The position numbers and the translations under genes were made by a program. From CAYJMQ01 sp964371555 (GTDB lineage Bacteria > Bdellovibrionota > JACOXK01 > 2-02-FULL-40-11), in NCBI GenBank assembly GCA_964371555.1, contig CAYJMQ010000059.1:1-10884 (forward strand): a stretch of 10,884 nucleotides of DNA, written 5' to 3'. The notes beneath the pieces are model-generated. The model worked only from the letters and a program-made list of their open reading frames with translations, ran no database searches and was not told the DNA's origin. Positions 1 through 6,762 of this stretch are shown in pieces; within the stretch, counting starts at the first letter, position 1, and each line of letters opens with the position of its first letter.

Positions 1-84
1 TCATAAATGGGGAGACCACTTTTTCAATTTACCGACACTTTTTCAGCAGAATCTACTTAGTTTTTGTCGCGAAAAGCACAAAAA

Positions 85-525
85 CTACTTACACCATTTT
101 TTAAGCACTGTGCAATCCATCCCCCATTTTGTGCAGCCCGTGCTGAAAAGGGAGAGGGTGGCGCCAAGAATTATAAATGGATATTCGATGCCGCCCTTGT
201 CCATGAAGAAGCCGTTGGCCCAATGGACTTTTACGATGGCTACAAGCATCAGAATTGAGATCAGCAGCGCAAAGAAACGGGTACAGCAGCCCAAAAGAAT
301 GCCTATTCCCCCCAGAAACTCCGTAAAGGCAACAACATAGGCCATCAGTTCAGGCATTGGAACTCCAATTTTAGCGAGAAAGAGGGCAGTGCCTGAAAGG
401 CCGACGCCGTCAAACGCGCCAAAAACCTTCTGAGAGCCATGCATAATAAAGGTAATACCGATCGTAATTCGTAAAAAAATCGATGCCATATCAGGGCAAG
501 TCTTGCACCATTTAGAAAGAAACAT
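85..525 (-). CDS. DoxX family integral membrane protein
   Basis: Small membrane protein of 146 aa, the usual length for the DoxX family. Four hydrophobic segments are visible at about residues 13-36, 59-80, 83-104 and 114-130. The family signatures seen are a HGSQKVFG stretch after helix 1, a glycine-rich helix 2 (EFLGGIGILLG), and HWANGFF at 101-107. DoxX-like proteins are inner-membrane proteins linked in different bacteria to quinone/thiosulfate oxidation or redox stress; the substrate here cannot be told. Cysteines are unusually frequent: C7 and C10 form an N-terminal CxxC, C80-C81 are adjacent, and C131, C138 and C145 lie at the C-terminus, which could suit a redox role (inference). The ATG is preceded by a near-perfect AAAGGAGG ribosome site with a 4-nt spacer, so the start is secure. 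It is transcribed divergently from the FAD dehydrogenase gene. Confidence 0.9.
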   Translation of the reverse strand: MFLSKWCKTCPDMASIFLRITIGITFIMHGSQKVFGAFDGVGLSGTALFLAKIGVPMPELMAYVVAFTEFLGGIGILLGCCTRFFALLISILMLVAIVKVHWANGFFMDKGGIEYPFIILGATLSLFSTGCTKWGMDCTVLKKWCK

Positions 526-588
526 ATATCCTCCTTTGTCTGAAAGCTTAAGTTGAGACCTTACTGAGACTGTCTAATATTTACTTGT

Positions 589-618
589 ATGGTAGCAAAA
601 AAGAGACGCCTGTATCAA
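589..618 (-). promoter_or_regulatory. Candidate sigma-70 promoter for the DoxX gene
   Basis: On the minus strand TTGATA (613-618, 5/6 to TTGACA) and TACCAT (589-594, 4/6 to TATAAT) are separated by 18 nt. Transcription would begin near 582, giving a leader of about 57 nt. Only consensus matching supports this. Confidence 0.35.
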
Positions 619-644
619 TAGTTTTGTATGCAGGTCAGTTTTGG

Positions 645-677
645 GACATCCCGTAAGGCCTTACGACATCCCCTAAG
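645..677. promoter_or_regulatory. Candidate operator: palindrome flanked by direct repeats
   Basis: Two copies of GACATCCCsTAAG (645-657 and 665-677, 12 of 13 identical) lie exactly 20 bp apart, about two helical turns. A perfect 14-bp palindrome, CGTAAGGCCTTACG (652-665), sits between them and overlaps both. The element lies in the divergent gap between the DoxX and FAD dehydrogenase genes, upstream of the predicted DoxX -35 box. This is the layout expected for a dimeric regulator binding cooperatively. The regulator is unknown. Confidence 0.4.
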
Positions 678-734
678 ATTGTTGTTCTATTCTTTATTGA
701 TTTTATTTAAGATGGGAAACCGGAGGATGGTTTT

Positions 735-2117
735 ATGTATGATGTCATTATTATTGGCGCGGGGGCGAGTGGCATTTTTTCATCTCTCTACCTGATTGAT
801 GAAAATCCAGCGCTTTCCATTCTTGTGCTTGATAAGGGGAAACCGCTTCTTGAGCGCAATCGAAAAAAGGGGTGCGACCTCATGGAGGGATGGGGGGGGG
901 CCGGGAGTTTTTCCGACGGTAAACTTGTATTTTCAACAGACCGGGAGTATGGGGGACACCTTCAGGAATATATCCACGATTTTGATCTTTTCTGCCGCCT
1001 GATGAAAAAAGTCGATGAAACCTACATGAGATTTTCCGACACGAAAGAGATTCGCGTCTACGGAGATGATGAAGAAAAGATCGAAGCGATCAAGATTCGT
1101 GCCGCCCGGTGCGGATTGCATCTTCTCTCTGCCAGGATCCGCCATCTTGGGACCGATCACAATTTTGAAATCTTAAAAAATATGGCGGCCTATCTTCACA
1201 ACAAGGTTGAGATTCGTTTCAACCACGAGTCTATCGATATTAAGCCTGCCGATGATGGTTTTGAAGTCAGCGTCAAGGATTTGACGACCCAGGGGGAGTA
1301 TAAAGTCAAGGCGAGATTTCTGATCATGGCCCCCGGCCGCCGCGGAATGCCGTTTTTTAAAAAGATGGCGGAGAAACTGGGGCTTGAGTTGATCAACAAT
1401 CAGGTCGATATTGGCGTGCGTGTCGAGCTCCCGAACTGGGTGATGAAAGATATCTGTGATGTTGTTTACGAACCCAAGCTTGTCGCAAGAACCCCAAAGA
1501 CCGATCTGAGAGCAAGAACATTTTGTGTGAATTATGGCGGCGAGGTAGTGCAGGAAGAGGCCGATGGATTGGTAACCTGTAATGGGCATAGTTATTCGGA
1601 TCCTGCCAAAAGAACGGCCAACACCAATTTTGCTCTTTTGGTTTCTACGAAGTTTACACAGCCGTTTAATGATCCATTTGGTTACGGAAAATCAGTTGCC
1701 GAGCTCTGTAATGTGCTTGGCAAAGGGGTGATTGTGCAGAGGCTCAGGGATTTTAAAGAGGATCGCCGGACCACGGAAAAGAGGCTCTTCGAAATGAATC
1801 TCCAGCCGACACTTGCCTCCGCGACGCCGGGCAACTTGGGCTACGCTTTTCCTTATACGCAAATGAAGGCGATTATTGAAATGCTTGAGCTCCTCGACCG
1901 GTTGATGCCGGGTGTCTCTGGACCCGACACGCTTCTTTACGGCCCGGAGATTAAATGGTATTCGAGCCGCACCACACTCAAACCGAATCTCGAAACAAAA
2001 ATTGATCGTCTTTACTGTTTGGGGGATGGGGTTGGGATTTCCCGCGGGTTGGTTCAGGCTTCTCAATGTGGAATTATCGTTGCCAACGATATTTTGAAAA
2101 AAACGGGGTCTCTCTAA
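735..2117 (+). CDS. FAD-dependent dehydrogenase (COG2509-like)
   Basis: A 460-aa flavoprotein. Residues 1-34 form the Rossmann FAD-binding fold: beta1 then GAGASG (8-13), with acidic D33 at the end of beta2 where the ribose of FAD is held. A GWGGAGSFSDGKL stretch (52-64), MAPGRRG (198-204), VDIGVRVE (224-231) and the C-terminal second FAD contact CLGDGVGISRGLVQASQCG (428-446) match the uncharacterised FAD-dependent dehydrogenase group COG2509. The natural substrate of that group is not established as far as I know. There is no signal peptide, so it is cytoplasmic. The start ATG follows GGAGG with a 7-nt spacer. A run of nine G residues (892-900) encodes part of the WGGAG motif. The peptidase gene starts 4 nt after the stop, so the two are probably co-transcribed and translationally coupled. 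Confidence 0.88.
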   Translation: MYDVIIIGAGASGIFSSLYLIDENPALSILVLDKGKPLLERNRKKGCDLMEGWGGAGSFSDGKLVFSTDREYGGHLQEYIHDFDLFCRLMKKVDETYMRFSDTKEIRVYGDDEEKIEAIKIRAARCGLHLLSARIRHLGTDHNFEILKNMAAYLHNKVEIRFNHESIDIKPADDGFEVSVKDLTTQGEYKVKARFLIMAPGRRGMPFFKKMAEKLGLELINNQVDIGVRVELPNWVMKDICDVVYEPKLVARTPKTDLRARTFCVNYGGEVVQEEADGLVTCNGHSYSDPAKRTANTNFALLVSTKFTQPFNDPFGYGKSVAELCNVLGKGVIVQRLRDFKEDRRTTEKRLFEMNLQPTLASATPGNLGYAFPYTQMKAIIEMLELLDRLMPGVSGPDTLLYGPEIKWYSSRTTLKPNLETKIDRLYCLGDGVGISRGLVQASQCGIIVANDILKKTGSL

Positions 2118-2121
2118 CCCG

Positions 2122-2787
2122 ATGTCAAAAACCATTACTGAATTGGAAATCGGTTTTTCGGTTCTTAAGGTTCCGATTTTGGGATGGCAGATCGGAAACG
2201 GCTCCGAGATCATCCATTTTTATGGCGGGGTTCATGGGGATGAGCCTGAGGGGGTTGAACTTGCTCTGAAACTCAAAGATTTTTTGATGAAAAATTCCGG
2301 AATGTTTGCCGACAAGAGCCTGTTCGTGGTTCCCGTGGTGAACCCTGATGGATGTTCGGCCAAAACGCGCGTGAATGCGCGCGGTGTCGATCTAAACCGG
2401 AATTTTCCGACGAAAGATTGGTCGGCTGCGGCCACACATACGCGTTATTATCCAGGTCCAAAACCAAACTCGGAGCCTGAAGTCGAGGCAATTATAAAAC
2501 TCATCAATGAAAGAATTCCCAAAAAAATTATTTCATTTCATAGCCTGATTCCGCACCAGATCAATTATGATGGACCCGCAAAAGAACTGGCCGAAGCGAT
2601 GGCTCAATATAATGGCTATCCGGTAACCGGGAATATCGGCTATCCGACACCTGGCTCTCTCGGCTCTTATGCGGGGAAAGAAAAAAATATTGCCGTTGTG
2701 ACGTATGAGCTTCCAGAGAAAATTTCTATTCAGGAAGCGTGGAAGCAGTCGTCTGAGGCGATCTTTGAGGCGATTCAGTTTGTCTGA
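2122..2787 (+). CDS. M14 zinc carboxypeptidase, MpaA-like murein peptide amidase
   Basis: A 221-aa enzyme with the M14 metallopeptidase layout. Zinc ligands are H38 and E41 in GGVHGDEPEG and H140 in ISFHS. Arginine and substrate-pocket residues lie in NARGVDLNRNFP (85-96). The catalytic Glu is probably E196 in VTYELPE. The short length, absence of a signal peptide, and the PTPGSLGSY stretch (176-183) fit the MpaA subgroup. MpaA is a cytoplasmic amidase that releases meso-diaminopimelate from gamma-D-Glu-Dap murein peptides during cell-wall recycling. Exact substrate specificity cannot be read from sequence, so a related amino-acyl or peptide amidase is possible. It lies 4 nt after the flavoprotein gene with only a weak ribosome site (GGGG at 2104-2107), suggesting translational coupling. 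No terminator is visible after it. Confidence 0.85.
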   Translation: MSKTITELEIGFSVLKVPILGWQIGNGSEIIHFYGGVHGDEPEGVELALKLKDFLMKNSGMFADKSLFVVPVVNPDGCSAKTRVNARGVDLNRNFPTKDWSAAATHTRYYPGPKPNSEPEVEAIIKLINERIPKKIISFHSLIPHQINYDGPAKELAEAMAQYNGYPVTGNIGYPTPGSLGSYAGKEKNIAVVTYELPEKISIQEAWKQSSEAIFEAIQFV

Positions 2788-2820
2788 TTTTTAATTGAGC
2801 CATAAGTTTGTAAGGATGGA

Positions 2821-2849
2821 TTGACAACCGGACTTGCTTTTATCATACT
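2821..2849 (+). promoter_or_regulatory. Candidate sigma-70 promoter for the kinase-activator operon
   Basis: A perfect TTGACA (2821-2826), a 17-nt spacer, then CATACT (2844-2849, 4/6 to TATAAT). Predicted initiation falls near 2856, only a few bases before the TTG start codon at 2859, so the transcript would be leaderless or nearly so. It lies in the short gap after the peptidase gene. Confidence 0.45.
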
Positions 2850-2858
2850 AAAACCACC

Positions 2859-4742
2859 TTGATTCGGGCAGCCAGTCAAATTCTCTGCGTAGGGAAGCCT
2901 GAAAAATTGAGCAGATGCCTGCCGAGGCACAAATCATATCGTTATCTGATCGCAAACTCTTTCAAAAAAGCGCGGCAAATTCTTTCGACCCGCGAGGTAA
3001 AAATATTTCTTTCTTATGATATTTCTGATTTGGAGGCGATTAAAAAAGACTATCCCGGGCTGGTTCGGATTCTCCTTATGGACCGCCTGGATCAGAATTT
3101 GACCCATGCGGCGGTCAACCGCGCCGAGGTATTTCAGTTTTTGGTTGATTCTACCCATCCCCGGGATAAGCTCAGGGTTTTCCTTCAGGGGATCGAGCAG
3201 TTCGAGCTGGAAACCAGTCATCGAAGGCTCTTGGCGGACATTAAAACACAAAATCAGAAATTGGAAAAACTGGTCTTTCATCTGGAATCTAAAATTCATG
3301 ATAAGGCCCGGGAGCTTTCTGATTTAGAAGAAAAATTGAAAAAAAAATCGATGGATTTGGAGCAGCTTACCAAATTAATCGCCTGGATCCACGCGAGTTC
3401 CGAAGTCGATGAACTTGAAGAGCGTCTTTTCACCTCCCTTCATGGCATTTTACCCGTTGAAAGAGTCATTGTTTCCGAAAGATCGACTGAGGAAACGGTC
3501 CGCGAGATTAAAAAGACCGGATTTTCATCGATGGTTTTTCCGCTGATTTATCAGAAGGGCTGTATCGGAAATCTCTATTATTTGTATCAGCGGGAAAAGG
3601 GCGCCTCCCTTTTTTATGAGAGATTGGATTTTTTAAAACAAATTGCCGATGCGGTTTCTTTGACACTGGCCAAGATTCATATTTTTGATGAATCGGTCAA
3701 ACGAAAAGTTGAGTGGGAGAAGACTTTTGATGCGATAAAAGATCCGGTTTCGCTTGTGAACAAACAGTATGAAATTGTACGGGCAAATCGCGCTTATAGC
3801 GATGTTTCAGCGGTGAAATTACAGGATTTGATTGGCCGGAAATGCTATGAGGTGTTTCAGAAAAGGGAGTCAGTCTGTGAAGGATGCCTCCTTGAGCAGG
3901 CCTTGAACAGAGATGAGGCGCGAATTTTTGAATTGAAAAGCCTTGCCCAGCAGACATTTTATACGACGGCCTCATTTCCGATCAAAACAGATCCGGCTTA
4001 TGCTGTGATGTATTATCGGGATCATGGCGAAGAGATGAAGCTTCGCGACCAGCTGATCCAGACAGAAAAGATGGCCGAAATTGGAATCCTTTCGGGGAGT
4101 GTCGCCCACGAAATCAATAACCCGCTTGGTGGAATCATCGCGTATGTGCAGATTCTCTTGTCCGAAGTGGATAAAAAGAGCGCGCTGTGCGCCGATTTCA
4201 AAGAGATTGAGATGGCGGCGATCAGATCCAAAAATATTGTCGAGAGCTTGCTTAATTTTTCACGGGCGTCGCGCAAAGAAGATCGCGCCCCTGTCAACCT
4301 TGCCTCTGTTCTGGAAAAGGCGATCTCCCTCGTTCAGCTTAAGATCAGGCATCGGAATATTCAAATTGAAAAACGCTATTCAGAGGTTCCCGCCATCTAC
4401 GGAGACTTTAATCAACTTGTCCAGGTTTTTTTAAACATTCTTAATAATTCGGTTGAGGCCCTTGAAGAGCGAAAGAGAGGAGAAGGATGGATCGGGATCG
4501 ATCTTCAATTACAGGGTGAGAGCGTTGTCGTTAAAATGGGAGACAATGGCGGAGGGGTTGGGATGGCGGATCTCAGTAAAATTTTTAATCCCTTTTTTAC
4601 GACCAAAGACAGGCAGAGCCATGCCGGGCTCGGGCTTTCGGTGAGTTATAGAATTGTGAGAGAGCATGGGGGAGATATTAAAATAGAAAATCAGCCGCGG
4701 GATGGGATAAATTTTATTGTAACTTTTCCGACCAAATACTAA
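2859..4742 (+). CDS. Sensor histidine kinase with degenerate receiver, GAF-like and PAS domains
   Basis: A 627-aa soluble kinase with no membrane segment. The N-terminus (about 8-115) resembles a response-regulator receiver: QILCV opens beta1, LVRILLMDRLD matches the usual RILLTGYxD strand, and NRAEVFQFL matches NRGExYRFL. The acidic pocket (ILCVDDE becomes ILCVGKP), the phospho-acceptor Asp (Tyr in FLSY), the Thr/Ser and the Lys are all lost, so it cannot be phosphorylated in the usual way. A coiled coil follows (about 118-175), then a GAF-like region (178-275) and a PAS domain (286-385) with C329, C340 and C343. HisKA carries H417 in VAHEINNPL. The ATPase domain has the N box (N526-N530), G1 box DNGGGVG (562-568) and G2 box GLGL (590-593). 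The TTG start has no Shine-Dalgarno but is needed to include beta1. The next in-frame TTG is at 2907. The activator gene follows after 19 nt. Confidence 0.88.
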   Translation: MIRAASQILCVGKPEKLSRCLPRHKSYRYLIANSFKKARQILSTREVKIFLSYDISDLEAIKKDYPGLVRILLMDRLDQNLTHAAVNRAEVFQFLVDSTHPRDKLRVFLQGIEQFELETSHRRLLADIKTQNQKLEKLVFHLESKIHDKARELSDLEEKLKKKSMDLEQLTKLIAWIHASSEVDELEERLFTSLHGILPVERVIVSERSTEETVREIKKTGFSSMVFPLIYQKGCIGNLYYLYQREKGASLFYERLDFLKQIADAVSLTLAKIHIFDESVKRKVEWEKTFDAIKDPVSLVNKQYEIVRANRAYSDVSAVKLQDLIGRKCYEVFQKRESVCEGCLLEQALNRDEARIFELKSLAQQTFYTTASFPIKTDPAYAVMYYRDHGEEMKLRDQLIQTEKMAEIGILSGSVAHEINNPLGGIIAYVQILLSEVDKKSALCADFKEIEMAAIRSKNIVESLLNFSRASRKEDRAPVNLASVLEKAISLVQLKIRHRNIQIEKRYSEVPAIYGDFNQLVQVFLNILNNSVEALEERKRGEGWIGIDLQLQGESVVVKMGDNGGGVGMADLSKIFNPFFTTKDRQSHAGLGLSVSYRIVREHGGDIKIENQPRDGINFIVTFPTKY

Positions 4743-4761
4743 AATCACTTGAAGGGGGATT

Positions 4762-5799
4762 ATGACGGATTTTCCACAACATTGGAAACCGGGGAAAGAC
4801 CGCTTTCAAATAAAACCTCTTACTTTATCAGATCCTTCAGAAGAGCTTATCATTGGTTCGAGTCCCTCTATGAATGAGGTTTTCAGGTTGATTGGGAAAG
4901 TCTCTGACAGCGACAGCACGATTTTAATTCGGGGTGAAAGCGGCACCGGCAAAGAGCTGATCGCAAAAATGGTTCATAGGCTAAGCCATCGCGTGCTTAA
5001 ATCCTTCATAGCTGTAAACTGCGGCGCGCTTCCGGAAGGGCTTCTGGAGAGCGAACTTTTTGGACATGTCAAAGGAGCATTTACAGGGGCGCTCTATTCA
5101 AGAAAAGGGCGGTTTGAACTGGCCGATCAGGGGACCATTTTTTTAGATGAGGTCGGTGATATGAGTCCGAGGCTTCAGATAAAGTTGCTTCGGGTTCTCC
5201 AGGAGCAGGTTTTTGAACCGGTTGGGATGAGTCAGTCTGTGAAGGTGAATGTCCGGATTATTGCGGCAACCCATCAGGATCTTGAGAAGGCAGTGGAAGA
5301 GAAAAAATTTCGGGAAGATCTCTATTATCGCCTGAATGTGATTCCCATTGTGGTGCCCCCCCTTCGGGATCGTGTCTTTGATATTCCGTTGCTCTCGGGG
5401 CATTTTTTGGAAAAATTTAACCGCCAGAAAAGAAAAAGGGTTACAGGTTTTTCCGAAGAGGCGATGAACATTCTTTGTAGATATTTGTGGCCTGGAAATG
5501 TCCGGGAACTTGAAAATTTGATTGAACGCCTTGTGATTTTGAAAGGGGAGGGGACCATTTTAGATTGCGATCTTCCGACAAGATATTTAACGTCTCGTTC
5601 CGCCAATCATTCCCTGATTCTGCCTTACGATGGAATCGATTTGAATCGCATGATCGATGAAATGGAAGGGGATCTCATCGATCAGGCCATGATGAGAACC
5701 GGCGGCAATCGAAACAAGGCGGCAAACCTTCTTCGTCTTAAACGGACAACCCTGGTAGAAAAATTAAAGAGAAGCCGGCACGCTATTTCTAAGAAATAG
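4762..5799 (+). CDS. Sigma-54 dependent transcriptional activator lacking a receiver domain
   Basis: A 345-aa enhancer-binding protein. The AAA+ domain starts at about residue 28, with Walker A GESGTGKE (58-65), the sigma-54-contacting GAFTGA loop intact (105-110), Walker B TIFLDE (125-130), arginine-finger region FREDLYYRLN (183-192) and sensor II WPGNVREL (243-250). A Fis-type helix-turn-helix (about 313-336) ends in RTTLVEKLK, as in FleQ/FlrA-type and related activators. Only about 27 residues precede the AAA+ domain, so there is no receiver even though a histidine kinase gene lies directly upstream. How the kinase controls it is unclear. The ATG follows AAGGGGGA with a short spacer. The last eight codons and the TAG stop lie inside a 33-nt palindrome. 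A sigma-54 promoter lies about 140 bp downstream, a likely direct target. It is probably co-transcribed with the kinase. Confidence 0.9.
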   Translation: MTDFPQHWKPGKDRFQIKPLTLSDPSEELIIGSSPSMNEVFRLIGKVSDSDSTILIRGESGTGKELIAKMVHRLSHRVLKSFIAVNCGALPEGLLESELFGHVKGAFTGALYSRKGRFELADQGTIFLDEVGDMSPRLQIKLLRVLQEQVFEPVGMSQSVKVNVRIIAATHQDLEKAVEEKKFREDLYYRLNVIPIVVPPLRDRVFDIPLLSGHFLEKFNRQKRKRVTGFSEEAMNILCRYLWPGNVRELENLIERLVILKGEGTILDCDLPTRYLTSRSANHSLILPYDGIDLNRMIDEMEGDLIDQAMMRTGGNRNKAANLLRLKRTTLVEKLKRSRHAISKK

Positions 5800-5807
5800 C
5801 GTGCCGG
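5775..5807. repeat. Perfect 16-bp inverted repeat overlapping the activator stop codon
   Basis: Left arm CCGGCACGCTATTTCT (5775-5790), a single central A, and an exact reverse-complement right arm (5792-5807). It would form a very stable RNA hairpin but no T-tract follows, so it is not a standard intrinsic terminator. It encodes the last residues of the activator and its TAG stop. It also sits about 150 bp upstream of the sigma-54 promoter, within the usual range for an activator-binding site. Its TATTTC-N3-GAAATA core recurs in the palindrome at 9963-9993. Alternatives are a terminator or 3'-end stabiliser, an enhancer site, or an inserted palindromic repeat. Confidence 0.7.
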
Positions 5808-5824
5808 GTATTTGAAACCGGCCT

Positions 5825-5844
5825 GCCATTTTAAAAAAAATGGC
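5825..5844. promoter_or_regulatory. Second inverted repeat, candidate activator-binding (enhancer) site
   Basis: GCCATTTT (5825-5832) and AAAATGGC (5837-5844) are perfect inverted arms around AAAA. The centre lies about 100 bp upstream of the sigma-54 -24 element, a typical position for a Fis-type activator dimer. No T-tract follows, which argues against termination. Assignment to the neighbouring activator is inference. Confidence 0.4.
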
Positions 5845-5934
5845 CTGTCAATTATTTGGCGTTTCTGCTTCATAAAACCGACAAAATTATGAAATCCTTG
5901 AAACTGGCGCGTTGAAATTATTTGGAAATTTGGC

Positions 5935-5950
5935 TGGCATATCTTTTGCT
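5935..5950 (+). promoter_or_regulatory. Sigma-54 (RpoN) promoter for the fliA-like operon
   Basis: TGGCAT at 5935-5940 and TTGCT at 5946-5950 give the invariant GG (5936-5937), ten bases, then GC (5948-5949). This closely matches TGGCAC-N5-TTGCW. Transcription should begin near 5960, about 30 nt before the ATG of the sigma factor. The gene just upstream encodes a sigma-54 activator, which strengthens the call. Confidence 0.68.
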
Positions 5951-5991
5951 TTTAGCATGATTTTAAAACAGTCCTGGAAAGGGGGGCAACC

Positions 5992-6762
5992 ATGAATCAA
6001 TTGCTTTCAAAGCTTAAATACAACCGGCAGGGATTTACGGCAAAAGACAAGCAGCAGCTTATTGTAGAATATACGCCGCTTATTAAACTGATTGCGCAAA
6101 AGATCGTTTCAAAATTGCCGCCCAATGTGGATATAGATGATTTGATCAGTTCGGGGGTGATTGGGCTTATGGATGCGATCGTTAAGTATGATCCAACGCG
6201 GGACAATCAGTTTAAGACTTATGCTGAATTCCGGATCCGGGGGTCCATTTTGGATGAACTCAGAGCTCAAGATTGGGTTCCGCGCTCTATTCGGGAAAAG
6301 ACAAAACTTTTGGAAAGGACCTATCGGCGTCTTGAGCAGAAATATGGCCGCTCTGCGACGGTGAAAGAAGTTGCGAGGTGTCTTAAGATGAATATGACAG
6401 AATTTTATGATCTTCTTTCCGACGCTTCGGCGATTTCTCTCGTGAGCCTTGAAGATGTCAGGCAGTTTCCGTTTCAGGACCGTAAGAACCTGATTGGGAT
6501 GCTTGAAGATATGCGTTCCAACAATCCTCATTTTCAGGCAAATCTGAAAGATCTGAAGAAAGCGGTGCAGGCGGCCTTGAAAGAGCTCTCCGAAAGTGAG
6601 CGGATGGTTCTTGCGCTTTACTATTATGAAGATCTCAATTTAAAAGAGATTGGGGCTGTGCTCGATGTTACAGAATCGCGTATTTCGCAGATTCACTCGC
6701 AGGCTGTTATTAACCTTAAGATGAGGATCTGGAAAAAAATAGGCGATCTGGAGACGCTATGA
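5992..6762 (+). CDS. fliA: FliA/WhiG-family alternative sigma factor (sigma-28 type)
   Basis: A 256-aa group 3 sigma factor. Region 2 (about 25-95) contains DIDDLISSGVIGLMDAI (core RNA polymerase binding) and the -10 recognition helix region FKTYAEFRIRGSILDELR. DWVPRSIREK (94-103) opens region 3. Region 4 (about 190-245) carries the -35 helix-turn-helix with LKEIGAVLDVTESRISQIHSQA. Length and motifs match FliA, which transcribes late flagellar and chemotaxis genes, and WhiG, which controls sporulation in Streptomyces. No flagellar structural gene or flgM-like anti-sigma gene is in the window, so the regulon is uncertain. A strong AAAGGGGGG ribosome site precedes the ATG. A sigma-54 promoter lies about 45 nt upstream. 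The stop TGA overlaps the start ATG of the HD-GYP gene. Confidence 0.92.
   Translation: MNQLLSKLKYNRQGFTAKDKQQLIVEYTPLIKLIAQKIVSKLPPNVDIDDLISSGVIGLMDAIVKYDPTRDNQFKTYAEFRIRGSILDELRAQDWVPRSIREKTKLLERTYRRLEQKYGRSATVKEVARCLKMNMTEFYDLLSDASAISLVSLEDVRQFPFQDRKNLIGMLEDMRSNNPHFQANLKDLKKAVQAALKELSESERMVLALYYYEDLNLKEIGAVLDVTESRISQIHSQAVINLKMRIWKKIGDLETL

Noticed and set aside
59..86. Inverted repeat AGTTTTTGT / ACAAAAACT at the end of the DoxX gene as a terminator
   Set aside because: The stem is only 9 bp, A/T-rich with a 10-nt loop, and no T-tract follows on the minus strand. Too weak to list.
1173..1589. Minus-strand open frame of 138 codons inside the flavoprotein gene
   Set aside because: It is antisense to a clearly conserved flavoprotein, shows no domain-like pattern and has no convincing ribosome site.
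2816..2824. ATG at 2816 after a GTAAGGA ribosome-site-like sequence
   Set aside because: It reads only two codons before TGA and is in the wrong frame for the kinase.
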